DNA of 64,000 bases. Source: Cyclobacteriaceae bacterium. GTDB lineage: Bacteria; Bacteroidota; Bacteroidia; Cytophagales; Cyclobacteriaceae. The position numbers and the translations under genes are program-made. Below, piece after piece: positions 24,619 through 34,019 of this stretch. Where the stretch lies: the NCBI GenBank assembly GCA_019638275.1, contig JAHBUC010000008.1, positions 1-64,000 on the forward strand. The letters run 5' to 3'. The first letter of the stretch is position 1. The number at the start of each line of letters is the position of its first letter. The notes beneath the pieces are model-generated. The model saw nothing but the letters and a program-made list of their open reading frames with translations, was not told the origin of the DNA and did no database searches.

Positions 24619-27228
24619 ATGGTTTTTGATTTAGACATGATTAAGGCCGTTTACAAGGCAATGCCCGGCCGCATCGCCAAAGCCCGTAAAGCTGTTGGAA
24701 AACCCCTCACCCTTTCTGAAAAAATCCTCTACAGTCACCTGCACGATGACCAACCCGTTGAAAATTTTCAGCGCGGTAAATCATATGTGAATTTCTCTCC
24801 CGACCGTGTGGCTATGCAGGATGCTACAGCGCAAATGGCCCTGCTTCAATTCATGTCGGCCGGAATACCCAAAGTGCGTGTTCCTTCTACTGTTCACTGC
24901 GACCACCTGATTCTTGCCAAGAATGGTGCTGCACAGGATTTGAAAGAATCATTAACCGCCAGCGGTGAAGTGTTTAGCTTCCTGGAATCGGTTTCCAATA
25001 AATTTGGCATTGGCTTCTGGAAGCCCGGTGCTGGTATCATCCACCAAGTGGTGCTTGAAAACTACGGCTTCCCCGGAGGCATGATGATTGGTACCGACTC
25101 ACACACGGTAAATGCCGGTGGATTAGGCATGGTGGCGATTGGTGTGGGAGGCGCTGATGCCGTAGATGTAATGGCAGGAATGCCCTGGGAATTAAAATGG
25201 CCTAAGTTGATCGGTGTAAAACTAACCGGAAAACTAAGCGGCTGGACTTCCGCGAAAGATGTGATCTTGAAAGTTGCCGGTATCCTGACTGTAAAAGGTG
25301 GAACCGGAGCGATAGTAGAATATTTCGGACCGGGTGCTCTTACCCTATCCTGTACAGGAAAGGGTACCATCTGTAATATGGGCGCTGAAATCGGTGCTAC
25401 CACGTCTACCTTTGGGTATGATGAGAAGATGGCCGAATACCTGCGCGGAACCGGTCGCAAAGAAGTGGCCGACCTGGCCAATTCCGTTAAGGAACATTTA
25501 ACCGGTGATGCAGAAGTATATGCCAACCCTGAAAAATATTTTGACCAGGTAATTGAAATTGATCTTTCAACATTAGAGCCGCATGTAAACGGACCGTTTA
25601 CGCCAGACCGCGCCATTCCGATTTCAAAATTTGCTGAAGAAGTGAAGAAGAACGGCTGGCCACAGGAACTGGAAGTTGGTTTGATCGGTTCGTGTACAAA
25701 CTCTTCGTATGAAGACATCACCCGCTCGGCCTCACTTGCAAAGCAAGCTGTTGATAAAAAACTAAAAGCTAAAGCAGAGTTCACCATTACACCGGGTTCA
25801 GAACAAGTGCGCTACACAGTAGAGCGCGATGGATACCTGGGCGTGTTTGAAAAAATGGGCGGTGTGGTTTTGGCCAACGCATGCGGACCGTGTATCGGTC
25901 AGTGGGCGCGCCATACCAACGATCCGAACAGAAAAAATTCCATCATCACTTCATTCAACCGCAACTTTGCCAAGCGTAACGATGGTAACCCGAACACGCA
26001 CGCTTTTGTTGCGTCTCCGGAAATTACCACCGCGTTTGCCATTGCCGGTGACCTTACATTCAATCCACTAACTGACACGCTCACCAACGAAGACGGGCAG
26101 CAGGTAAAACTGGATGAACCTAAAGGTGTTGAGTTTCCACCACAAGGTTTTGATGTGGAAGATGCCGGCTACATTGAACCGGCAAAAGATGGTAGCAAGG
26201 TTGAGGTAAGGATTGCCAAAGATTCAAACCGCTTGCAGGCATTGTCTCCTTTCAAAGCCTGGGATGGCAAGAATCTCACCGGAATGAAATTGTTGATCAA
26301 GGCGAAAGGAAAATGTACCACCGATCACATCTCTATGGCCGGTCCGTGGTTGCGATTCCGTGGTCACCTGGATAACATCGCCAACAACACGCTTACCGGT
26401 GCTGTCAACTATTTCAATGAAAAGACCGATAACGTTAAAAACCAACTGACCGGTGAATACGGTCCGGTACCCGCTACACAGCGCGCCTACAAAGCAGCAG
26501 GTGTACCAACCATTGTGGTGGGTGACCATAATTATGGTGAAGGCTCATCACGTGAGCATGCCGCCATGCAGCCACGTCACCTGGGCATTCGTGTAATCCT
26601 GGTAAAATCATTTGCCCGTATTCACGAAACCAACTTGAAGAAGCAAGGCATGTTGGCCGTAACGTTTGCCAACGAAGCAGATTATGACAAGATTCAGGAA
26701 GACGACAGCATTGATATTGTTGACCTGACTTCATTTGCCCCAGACAAGCAGTTGACACTGGTGTTGAAGCACAAAGACGGCAGCAGCGATACCATTAAAG
26801 TAAATCACACCTACAATGCCGGGCAGATTGAATGGTTCAAGGCTGGATCAGCGCTTAACCTGATGGCCGGGCAAATAAGCAGTACGAAGAAAGCAAGCGC
26901 TAAACCTGCTGCTAAGAAAGCTTCAGCTAAAAAATCAGCAGCTAAAGCCAAACCAACTGCAACCAAAAAGAAAGCCGCCAAGAAGGTTAAGAAGGCAGTA
27001 GCTACCGGTGCGAAAAAGAAAACGACTAAGAAAGCTTCATCGAAAAAGAAAGTTGCTAAAAAGTCGACTGTAAAAAAGAAGGCAACGAAAAAGGTAGCTG
27101 CCAAAAAGAAAGTCGCGAAAAAGGCGACTAAAAAAGTGGTTAGAAGGGCCGCTGGTAAAAAGAAAGTCAGTAAAAAAATTGTTAAGAAAGGAAAGTCAAA
27201 GAAGTCTTCTTCTAAGAAAAGAAGATAG
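24619..27228 (+). CDS. Aconitate hydratase with lysine-rich histone H1-like C-terminal tail
   Basis: Citrate-isocitrate isomerase of the TCA cycle, mitochondrial-type. The 869 residues contain the [4Fe-4S] cysteines in [11 protein letters not shown] and [10 protein letters not shown], the substrate loop [13 protein letters not shown] and the C-terminal swivel-domain motif [19 protein letters not shown]. The start is the ATG at 24619 ([13 protein letters not shown]); an upstream in-frame TTG is less likely. The enzyme ends as usual at [13 protein letters not shown] near residue 750. An in-frame 116-residue tail (754-869) then follows with 50 Lys, 4 Arg and no acidic residue, in AKK, TKK and VKKK units like bacterial H1/Hc1-type proteins. 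Terminator follows. The tail is not part of known aconitases that I am aware of. Confidence 0.95.
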   Translation: MVFDLDMIKAVYKAMPGRIAKARKAVGKPLTLSEKILYSHLHDDQPVENFQRGKSYVNFSPDRVAMQDATAQMALLQFMSAGIPKVRVPSTVHCDHLILAKNGAAQDLKESLTASGEVFSFLESVSNKFGIGFWKPGAGIIHQVVLENYGFPGGMMIGTDSHTVNAGGLGMVAIGVGGADAVDVMAGMPWELKWPKLIGVKLTGKLSGWTSAKDVILKVAGILTVKGGTGAIVEYFGPGALTLSCTGKGTICNMGAEIGATTSTFGYDEKMAEYLRGTGRKEVADLANSVKEHLTGDAEVYANPEKYFDQVIEIDLSTLEPHVNGPFTPDRAIPISKFAEEVKKNGWPQELEVGLIGSCTNSSYEDITRSASLAKQAVDKKLKAKAEFTITPGSEQVRYTVERDGYLGVFEKMGGVVLANACGPCIGQWARHTNDPNRKNSIITSFNRNFAKRNDGNPNTHAFVASPEITTAFAIAGDLTFNPLTDTLTNEDGQQVKLDEPKGVEFPPQGFDVEDAGYIEPAKDGSKVEVRIAKDSNRLQALSPFKAWDGKNLTGMKLLIKAKGKCTTDHISMAGPWLRFRGHLDNIANNTLTGAVNYFNEKTDNVKNQLTGEYGPVPATQRAYKAAGVPTIVVGDHNYGEGSSREHAAMQPRHLGIRVILVKSFARIHETNLKKQGMLAVTFANEADYDKIQEDDSIDIVDLTSFAPDKQLTLVLKHKDGSSDTIKVNHTYNAGQIEWFKAGSALNLMAGQISSTKKASAKPAAKKASAKKSAAKAKPTATKKKAAKKVKKAVATGAKKKTTKKASSKKKVAKKSTVKKKATKKVAAKKKVAKKATKKVVRRAAGKKKVSKKIVKKGKSKKSSSKKRR
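26878..27225 (+). other. Coding segment for the H1-like lysine/alanine tail of aconitase
   Basis: Low-complexity coding DNA built from repeated AAG/AAA lysine codons with GCT/GCC, ACT and GTT codons (for example GCTAAAAAG and AAGAAAGTTGCT). The protein product is strongly basic and disordered. An in-frame ATG at 26863 ([10 protein letters not shown]) would allow a separate 120-residue H1-like protein if it were translated internally; no ribosome-binding sequence stands out before it. Confidence 0.8.
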
Positions 27229-27250
27229 TATCATCAATCTGATTTAAGAG

Positions 27251-27283
27251 AACAGGCAGGTTCAAACACCTGCCTGTTTCTTT
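27251..27283 (+). terminator. Strong terminator after the aconitase gene
   Basis: A perfect 11-bp stem AACAGGCAGGT/ACCTGCCTGTT with a 6-nt loop, then TTCTTTTT. It separates the aconitase gene from the convergent 132-residue membrane-protein gene, whose stop lies 8 bp further on. Confidence 0.93.
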
Positions 27284-27290
27284 TTACAAC

Positions 27291-27689
27291 TTATCGTTTA
27301 TCCTCTTCCCTGTACCATTTCCATGAAGCCAGATTCAGAATAAGGCAGTACACAATGATAAGGGTCAACAAAACCCACTGTACCCAATCCTTCATTTTTC
27401 CCAGTTCATCGATGAAGTGCCAGCTATGAAATGCTGAGTAAAACAGACTCGCTGCAAATGCGAGCAACCTTACGATCCGTGTTTCAACAAACATGATACC
27501 CAACATGTACACGGTGGGTAATAAATATAAACCCAGACGCTTTATCATCTCCATGTCGGGCACAGCATCATATCCGTTTTTAATTACATTGACACCAAAA
27601 CGCAGGTTATGTAAGCTAAAGAATTGATGCAACAGCATACCCAGGATAACTAGCATCCACAGGAAAACAATTTTGGTTTGAAGTTTCAT
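27291..27689 (-). CDS. Small integral membrane protein of unknown function
   Basis: 132 residues with about four hydrophobic segments (roughly 7-22, 52-68, 72-88 and 102-122) and a charged C-terminus WKWYREEDKR. I recognise no family. It lies 16 bp behind the TonB-dependent receptor gene on the same strand, so it is very likely co-transcribed and may serve the same uptake system, for example as an inner-membrane helper. There are no histidine or cysteine clusters that would point to metal binding. Confidence 0.7.
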   Translation of the reverse strand: MKLQTKIVFLWMLVILGMLLHQFFSLHNLRFGVNVIKNGYDAVPDMEMIKRLGLYLLPTVYMLGIMFVETRIVRLLAFAASLFYSAFHSWHFIDELGKMKDWVQWVLLTLIIVYCLILNLASWKWYREEDKR

Positions 27690-27705
27690 ATACCTGGATT
27701 AAGTT

Positions 27706-30117
27706 TTAAAATTTTATTTCAAAACCTGCAGTAATGAACCGAGGCAAGCCCACACGTATTCCTTCAGGTCTGCGCGTTGCAATGTACCGTTCGTCCGTGA
27801 GGTTTTTAACCGACAGGTTAAATTGGGCATTGTACTTCAGAATGCGGTGATAAAGTGTTGCGTCAAGCAGGTTATAGGCGGGTATCTCCCCGATGCGTCC
27901 ATTGTTTGATGGCGTAGCGGTGTTTAGCTCATCTGCAAACTGATTTCCAACATAGGTATACGTGAAGCGGATACCCGTACCAAAAGGTGACTCAACATTT
28001 AATGCGGTGGATAACGTAAGTTCAGGAGCATAGGGTAATTTTTTTCCATTCACGTTAATATTCTCATTGCCATTCGGCACTAAGCGATCTGAATTATAGG
28101 TAGCCCGTGTAAACGTACCATTAACATCCGCCATTACCAGCCACACAGACCCCGTTAATTCCCTGCTGTTAAATGAGATTGCCCCTTCCAATCCTTTATG
28201 AAGAGTTCTGCCTGCATTGGTAACGCCAAAACCCGGGCCGCCAACCGACTGAGATGAGGGTATAATCTGGTTATCAAAATCCATGTGGAAGTAAGTGAGT
28301 TCTGCAAACAGACCGCTTATAAGTTGAGTTCTCAAGCCCAGTTCAAAATTTACGCTGGTCTCTGCTTCCAAATCAAGTACTGGATTTTCAGCACTAAAAT
28401 CGATGGCATCTTTTATACGTGGTGGAGCATAGCCCCTGTGAACGCCCGTAAAAATATTCACCTTCGAATTCGGGCGGAAGTTTAAGCCAACACCGGGTAT
28501 AAACTCTGCAATTTTGTTGCTCGCCACTTCGTACATATCGGTACTTGCCTCACGCAATATTTCACGTTCATAGTTATAAAACTCTGCCCGCAGTCCGGGA
28601 GAAAGTTCAAGCTTGGGCAGAATAGAAATTTTGTCGAGGAAATAGACCGCGATCGCTTTTCCGGTTCTGATCTCATCACTAACCAGGGTTCCGGATTGTG
28701 CAGTGGCAGAAGTACCATTGATGCGCTGCTCATAGGCTCGCTCATACAAGTAGCGATATCCGGCAGTCAGGTTGTTAGCAACTGAGCCCAGTTGAAAACT
28801 ATAATTTATTTTTTGTTCCCAACCTGCTACTTCAAATTGGCGATCACGGTTGCCAGTTCGGTTGCGCAAGTAGATGGCACCACCTGCCACACCCTCATCA
28901 CCCCACACCACACCCGTCCAATCGACAGGAGGAGGATTCAATACATCATTGGTGTACGAGTTATAGGCATAATCCTGACGCCTCCAATTGCGGGTGGTTG
29001 TGTAACCATATAAAGTCGACTGAAGATTCAGGTTCTTTCCAAAACGCGTTTGATGTGAGAAACTCATCAGGTAACGCTTAACATCGAGTTCGTCATTCGG
29101 TACCAATACTGAGTAGTCATCACCTCCCAGGTCATACATGCGTTGTGTAATCCCCACATACGTTGAGTTGGAAACTTCATTGTATGCAGCAAGTTTCACC
29201 CCCAGCGTTGCTTGATCTGAGAGGGGAATTTTTAGCTTAGCCGAAAAATCATTAACTGTAAAATCAGTAGGCCCCATGTTATCTGCCTGCTTGCGCAAGT
29301 ATGTAAGTTGAACTCCGGTTTTATTAAAGGTATTTCCGTAACTCCCAAGTGCCGTAAGGTAGTCTCCTGATCCGCCCTGAAATCGCATGCGGATCTGCTG
29401 TTCTTCAGGCGGGTCGGCAGTGATGTAGTTGATCACCCCGCCTACTGTTTGCGGACCATACAAAATCTGACCGCTGCCTTTCAACACTTCCACGCCACTC
29501 ATGCGGTCCATTGCGGGAGTGTAATACATTTCAGGTTCACCGTATGGATTCAGTGCAACCGGAATACCATCTTCCATCATTAAAACGCTTCTGCTCCTGT
29601 CAGGATCCAACCCCCGGATTCCGATATTGACACGCAAACCTGCTCCTTCTTCATCAACTACATTCAAACCCGGTACACGCCTGAAAACTTCATTGCCCGT
29701 TACCGGCTTTAGCAATACCAATTCATTCTGATCCAGAAAGCTTACAGAACCGGGTGTTTTACTCAAAAGCTGGCCACGACCACTGATCACAAATACCTGC
29801 GATAACATATGCGGGTCTTCTACAAGCACAACAGATAATTCAGTTTGTGACGAAGTATTGATGGACACCTGTTGCGACAAGTAGGCCAGGTGCGTGATCA
29901 GCAAGGTGTATTCACCGGAAGCAAGTCCTTTCAGCCGGAAGCGACCATCAGCATCGGTAACAGCTCCAAATAAAGTTCCAACCGCCTGAATATGAGCACC
30001 TTCAATACCCGAACCGGTTTCAGTAACGATGGCCCCGGAAATGGTAACGCGCAGCTGTGAAAGTGCTGTTGATGCGGTTAATAGAAATAAGAAAAGGGCT
30101 GTACATGTTTGTTTCAT
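27706..30117 (-). CDS. TonB-dependent outer membrane receptor, siderophore/iron type
   Basis: 803-residue receptor. A signal peptide (1-20) is followed by a carboxypeptidase-regulatory-like domain (about 22-100) with GAVTDADGRFRLKGLASGEY, a plug (about 115-240, with GLNVVDEEGAGLRVNIGIRG) and a 22-strand barrel ending NLTDERYIATRRPEGIRVGL...FEIKF. The pattern is that of the FecA-like class taking up iron chelates. Iron as substrate is an inference, supported by the divergent ferritin gene and two palindromic operator-like sites between them. The 132-residue membrane-protein gene follows in the same operon. No periplasmic binding protein or ABC importer is adjacent. Confidence 0.92.
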   Translation of the reverse strand: MKQTCTALFLFLLTASTALSQLRVTISGAIVTETGSGIEGAHIQAVGTLFGAVTDADGRFRLKGLASGEYTLLITHLAYLSQQVSINTSSQTELSVVLVEDPHMLSQVFVISGRGQLLSKTPGSVSFLDQNELVLLKPVTGNEVFRRVPGLNVVDEEGAGLRVNIGIRGLDPDRSRSVLMMEDGIPVALNPYGEPEMYYTPAMDRMSGVEVLKGSGQILYGPQTVGGVINYITADPPEEQQIRMRFQGGSGDYLTALGSYGNTFNKTGVQLTYLRKQADNMGPTDFTVNDFSAKLKIPLSDQATLGVKLAAYNEVSNSTYVGITQRMYDLGGDDYSVLVPNDELDVKRYLMSFSHQTRFGKNLNLQSTLYGYTTTRNWRRQDYAYNSYTNDVLNPPPVDWTGVVWGDEGVAGGAIYLRNRTGNRDRQFEVAGWEQKINYSFQLGSVANNLTAGYRYLYERAYEQRINGTSATAQSGTLVSDEIRTGKAIAVYFLDKISILPKLELSPGLRAEFYNYEREILREASTDMYEVASNKIAEFIPGVGLNFRPNSKVNIFTGVHRGYAPPRIKDAIDFSAENPVLDLEAETSVNFELGLRTQLISGLFAELTYFHMDFDNQIIPSSQSVGGPGFGVTNAGRTLHKGLEGAISFNSRELTGSVWLVMADVNGTFTRATYNSDRLVPNGNENINVNGKKLPYAPELTLSTALNVESPFGTGIRFTYTYVGNQFADELNTATPSNNGRIGEIPAYNLLDATLYHRILKYNAQFNLSVKNLTDERYIATRRPEGIRVGLPRFITAGFEIKF

Positions 30118-30134
30118 ATAGGCTCAAAGTTCTG

Positions 30135-30190
30135 TTTAGATTCATTTTAAATAACGCACAATGCTATACCTTATTTAGAATTAATCCAAA
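30135..30190. promoter_or_regulatory. Two related operator-like palindromes between receptor and ferritin genes
   Basis: TTTAGATTCATTTTAAA (30135-30151) and TTTAGAATTAATCCAAA (30174-30190) are 17-bp imperfect palindromes, identical at 12 of 17 positions and spaced 39 bp start to start. Both sit in the divergent spacer. Their TTTaGA...AAA form resembles DtxR/MntR-type metal-repressor sites; the cognate regulator is not in the window. Confidence 0.4.
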
Positions 30191-30259
30191 TAATATTTGA
30201 GCTTTTAGTCTGAATTATACTGTTTGGGACTTATCTTACACCAAATCAAAGAAGCAACC

Positions 30260-30799
30260 ATGAAACAACAAATCGTTACCCCTTCCCGATCACTATCCAA
30301 GGAAACCGAAGAGCTATTGAACAAACAAATTGTACTGGAGGGCAAGTCTTCAGCCGCGTATTTATCCATGGCATCCTGGTGCGAGACGAAAGGATACGAA
30401 ACCTCTGCACAGTTTCTCTATAAGCATTCCGAAGAAGAGCGGATGCACATGTTAAAACTAATCCACTACGTAAACACTGCAGGTGGTCATGCGTTACAAC
30501 CCGAAGTAACAGGCATCAAACATACCTTCAAATCACTTCGCGAAGTTTTTGAAACCGTATTGAATCATGAACTGGATGTAACCCGCTCCATCAACAGCAT
30601 TGTAGATCATTGCTTTCAATCGAAAGACTTTGCCACGTTCAACTTCTTACAATGGTATGTAATGGAGCAACGCGAAGAAGAAACCATTGCCCGCAGGGCC
30701 GTTGAACTGTTTGACCTCATTGGTGAAGAAGGTGTTGGCTTGTGGATGATTGATCAGGAGATTGGGAAGTTGGAAGCGTTTGCTACGAAGGTTGGGTAG
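30260..30799 (+). CDS. Ferritin (FtnA-type iron storage protein)
   Basis: Oxidises Fe(II) and stores iron in a 24-subunit cage in the cytoplasm. From the ATG at 30260 (MKQQIVTPSR) it has 179 residues; an in-frame ATG at 30224 would add 12 unlikely ones. Ferroxidase ligands are visible in VLEGKSSAAYLSMASWCE, HSEEERMHMLKLIHYVN and YVMEQREEETIARR, the classic non-haem ferritin arrangement; no haem-ligand Met typical of bacterioferritin is apparent. It is transcribed away from the TonB-dependent receptor across a shared regulatory region, which fits opposite control by iron. Confidence 0.94.
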   Translation: MKQQIVTPSRSLSKETEELLNKQIVLEGKSSAAYLSMASWCETKGYETSAQFLYKHSEEERMHMLKLIHYVNTAGGHALQPEVTGIKHTFKSLREVFETVLNHELDVTRSINSIVDHCFQSKDFATFNFLQWYVMEQREEETIARRAVELFDLIGEEGVGLWMIDQEIGKLEAFATKVG

Positions 30800-31023
30800 T
30801 TCGTCTTCCCCAGGAGATTCAGGTATCCAACAATATTTTTTCTTCTGTTATTTTTGATAACCTTAATGGTTGTCCATCCGTTTAAAGCACCGCTTTTTCA
30901 ATTGTCCGTATTGAACAAGTACTTTTTTAAGTTCAACTTTTGTTTTTCGTTTCTAATCAATTTCTAATTACCGATCTCAAATTTTTCTTTAGCTTGGTGT
31001 ATTATTAACCAAATAAAAACTCT

Positions 31024-34008
31024 ATGCTAAAATTTTACTTGAGGAATTTTTTTCTGGGTATGCTGCTTATTGCATCCGGGGAAATTATGGCACAGGGGTT
31101 CACGGCTAGCGGGTCTGTAAAGGATGCCCGCACCGGTGACGCCATGCCTGGTGTAAACGTTACTGTTAAGGGTACCACCCTGGGAACAGTTACTAATGCT
31201 GATGGGAGCTTCTCCCTTCAGGTTGAGTCCGGAACCGCAACATTGGTTTTCTCCTTCATTGGTTACCGTACATTGGAAACTGGTGTAAGTGCATCAAATT
31301 CCAGTGTAACCATTAATCTTGAAGAGGATTACACCAGCCTTGAAGAAGTTGTAATTACAGGTTTGGCTTCGTCTATCAAGCGATCAAATCTGGCTAATGC
31401 TGTTACCACTGTATCATCCAAGGATCTTACGGGAGCAACGCAGATTCAAACAGCCGATGGAGCACTGTATGGAAAAGTTGCAGGCGCAAACATCAGAATG
31501 AATTCGGGCGCTCCAGGTGGAGGCCTTGCGATTCAACTTCGTGGGTTATCCAGTCTTACTCAAGCATCTGCCCCACTAATCATCTTAGATGGTGTTTATA
31601 TCAACAACTCGTTCCAAAGAACTGGTCGTGCAACCGTTACGGGAGCAGGAGCCTCCAGCCAGGATGATGGTGCAAACCGATTAGCAGACTTAAACCCTAA
31701 CGATATTGAGAATATTGAAGTATTAAAGGGGCCTTCAGCTGCTGCAATTTATGGAACACGAGCCAATGCAGGTGTAATTGTGATTACAACTAAAAAAGGT
31801 CAAGCTGGAAAAACTGTTGTCAGTTTAGGTCAGGATATTGGCTTTGGTCAGCCACTCAGGCTATTGGGTGTAGATGCCTGGAGTGAGGATAAGATCAACA
31901 CGTTTTATAACAACCCTTCTGCCACAGTTCAAGCCAGAAGACTTGTCGAATTACAACGCTACAATGATGCCGTAGCCTCTGGAACATTTATGAACTATGA
32001 GGATTTCTTCTACAACAATACGGCATTACTAAGCAATACCAGATTAAGTGTACGTGGTGGAGATGATAAAACCAAATTCTTTGTATCAGGGTCACTTACA
32101 AATGAAGATGGAATCGTACGAAGAACAGGATTTGAAAGAAATTCTATACGAGCAAACATTGATCACAAACTAACCAAGGATATTAGTTTGTCTTTTAATT
32201 CTAACTTCATTCGAACTGATACAGACAGAGGTTTTACCGGAAATCAAAACAACTCAGGTGCAAGTATTGGTTATAACATTTCATACGTACCAACTTATTT
32301 TGACTTAAGACCGGTAGAGGGAGTTTATCCTAATAATCCGTACTTCGCAGAAAACCCAATAGCGCTAACTGATAAAGGCATCAACAATTCTGTAGTTAAT
32401 CGCTTTATACAATCTTTCTCATTAGACGCGAATCTCTTAAATACCTCAAATTCTCAATTAAAACTTCGGGTAAACGGAGGGTTAGATTATCTACAAAATT
32501 CTACACTGGTATACCTACCTGATGATCTGCAGTTTCAACGTGGTCAGGCAAATCCAGGTGACGTATTGGTTGGACGTCAGGAAAGTCTGAACACAAACTT
32601 CCAGGCCGCATTAGTATACAATTGGAATCTTAGTCGGATTAACATGAACACCCAGGCAGGGTTTGCACGGCTGGATTTCAAGAATGAATCCTTATTTAAT
32701 CGCGGAAGAGGTCTTGCGCCTGGCCAGAAGAACTTAAAACAGGCAGCTGCTCAAGAAATCGAATCTCAATTTTCCAGTACACAACAAGATGTCGGTATTT
32801 TTATTCAACAGGAAATGAACTTTGAAGACAAAATAATCGGTACAGTGGGTGTTCGTTGGGATAAGTCCAATACAAATGGAGATCCCAACAAATTCTTTGC
32901 TTTCCCGAAGGCATCTTTGGCCGTTAATGTTGCCAATTTTGATTTCTGGACCGTTGAAGCCGTTTCAGCTCTTAAACCAAGAATTGCTTACGGACAAACA
33001 GCTGGACCTGTTCCTTTTGGCACAACCTTTACGGCACTGGAAGGAACAAATATTGGTGGATTCGGTTCAGTAGTTTCAACTACCCTCGAAAACCTGCTGA
33101 TTGTTCCTGAACGGGCAGAAGAAATCGAGTTCGGTATTGATGCCGCATTTCTGAATAACAGAATTTCACTTGAAGCAACCTATTACATTAAGAACACCAA
33201 GGATAACCTGCAACCCCTAAATCTTGCTCCATCTACAGGGGTAATATCTACACTTAGCAATGAAGCTGAGCTACAGAATAAGGGAATTGAACTAGGTATT
33301 TCTGGTAGTATACTCGACAAGTCAAACATCCGCTGGTTCTCCAGATTACTGTGGTGGAAAAATGATGTGGTTGTAACCAAGCTCGGCATTCCTTCCTATA
33401 CAACTGGTGCTTTTGGTACTGCACTAGGAACATTTCTGGTAAGAGAGGGTGTTTCACCCACAACAATCGTAGGAACTCCGTCTACAGCGCCAGGAGAATT
33501 TACCGTATGGGGAAATGCACAACCGGATTGGACCACTTCATGGTATAACTCGTTAACGTTCCTTAAGAATTTTGAAATGAATTTCTTAATGGAATATAGA
33601 CGAGGCGGAGACAACATAAACCTTACAAGTTTCTTAACTGATGGTGGCGGTACAACCAAAGGATGGTTTGATGATGATGATGGAGATGGTATACCAAATG
33701 GACGCCAAAGACCACCAGCCCCCTACAACAATGCTGGTCGTTGGGTGCAGGATGCCACCTTCTTAAAAGTTAGAGAAATTGGACTATACTATAATGTACC
33801 GAAGGATGTAACCACAAAGTGGTTTGGAAACGTGATTCAACGTGCAAGAGTTGGATTCTCTGGAAACAATCTCTTTATGATTACCGACTATGAAGGCTAT
33901 GATCCTGAAACTTCAACATTTGGCGCGCAGGCCTTGGCGAACAATGTAGACGTGGCTCCATATCCTTCAACAAGACGCTTGTTCTTCCACATACAAATTG
34001 ATTTCTAA
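31024..34008 (+). CDS. SusC/RagA family TonB-linked outer membrane protein
   Basis: A 994-residue nutrient-uptake barrel working with the SusD-like lipoprotein encoded next. Signal peptide (1-23), carboxypeptidase-like domain (about 26-105, GTTLGTVTNADGSFSLQVE), then the SusC plug with the linking segment SLEEVVITGLASSIKRSNLA, LKGPSAAAIYGTRANAGVI and VITTKKG, and a long barrel ending in FHIQIDF. The start follows a 224-bp AT-rich spacer. The two-gene set has no glycoside hydrolase, sulfatase or hybrid two-component/ECF regulator beside it in the window, so the substrate (glycan, peptide or other) cannot be inferred. Confidence 0.95.
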   Translation: MLKFYLRNFFLGMLLIASGEIMAQGFTASGSVKDARTGDAMPGVNVTVKGTTLGTVTNADGSFSLQVESGTATLVFSFIGYRTLETGVSASNSSVTINLEEDYTSLEEVVITGLASSIKRSNLANAVTTVSSKDLTGATQIQTADGALYGKVAGANIRMNSGAPGGGLAIQLRGLSSLTQASAPLIILDGVYINNSFQRTGRATVTGAGASSQDDGANRLADLNPNDIENIEVLKGPSAAAIYGTRANAGVIVITTKKGQAGKTVVSLGQDIGFGQPLRLLGVDAWSEDKINTFYNNPSATVQARRLVELQRYNDAVASGTFMNYEDFFYNNTALLSNTRLSVRGGDDKTKFFVSGSLTNEDGIVRRTGFERNSIRANIDHKLTKDISLSFNSNFIRTDTDRGFTGNQNNSGASIGYNISYVPTYFDLRPVEGVYPNNPYFAENPIALTDKGINNSVVNRFIQSFSLDANLLNTSNSQLKLRVNGGLDYLQNSTLVYLPDDLQFQRGQANPGDVLVGRQESLNTNFQAALVYNWNLSRINMNTQAGFARLDFKNESLFNRGRGLAPGQKNLKQAAAQEIESQFSSTQQDVGIFIQQEMNFEDKIIGTVGVRWDKSNTNGDPNKFFAFPKASLAVNVANFDFWTVEAVSALKPRIAYGQTAGPVPFGTTFTALEGTNIGGFGSVVSTTLENLLIVPERAEEIEFGIDAAFLNNRISLEATYYIKNTKDNLQPLNLAPSTGVISTLSNEAELQNKGIELGISGSILDKSNIRWFSRLLWWKNDVVVTKLGIPSYTTGAFGTALGTFLVREGVSPTTIVGTPSTAPGEFTVWGNAQPDWTTSWYNSLTFLKNFEMNFLMEYRRGGDNINLTSFLTDGGGTTKGWFDDDDGDGIPNGRQRPPAPYNNAGRWVQDATFLKVREIGLYYNVPKDVTTKWFGNVIQRARVGFSGNNLFMITDYEGYDPETSTFGAQALANNVDVAPYPSTRRLFFHIQIDF

Positions 34009-34019
34009 TTACAACGCAT

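Noticed and set aside
25062..25787. 241-codon open frame antisense to aconitase
   Set aside because: It is an exact antisense shadow of a conserved enzyme, rich in Pro/Ser/Thr from complementary codons, with no recognisable domain or start context.
26811..27104. Hydrophobic 97-codon frame antisense to the lysine tail
   Set aside because: Phe/Ala/Val-rich translation is the automatic complement of AAA/AAG and GCT codons; no independent gene evidence.
30800..31023. Regulatory element before susC
   Set aside because: The 224-bp spacer is AT-rich, but I found neither a full TAnnTTTG box nor a convincing hairpin.
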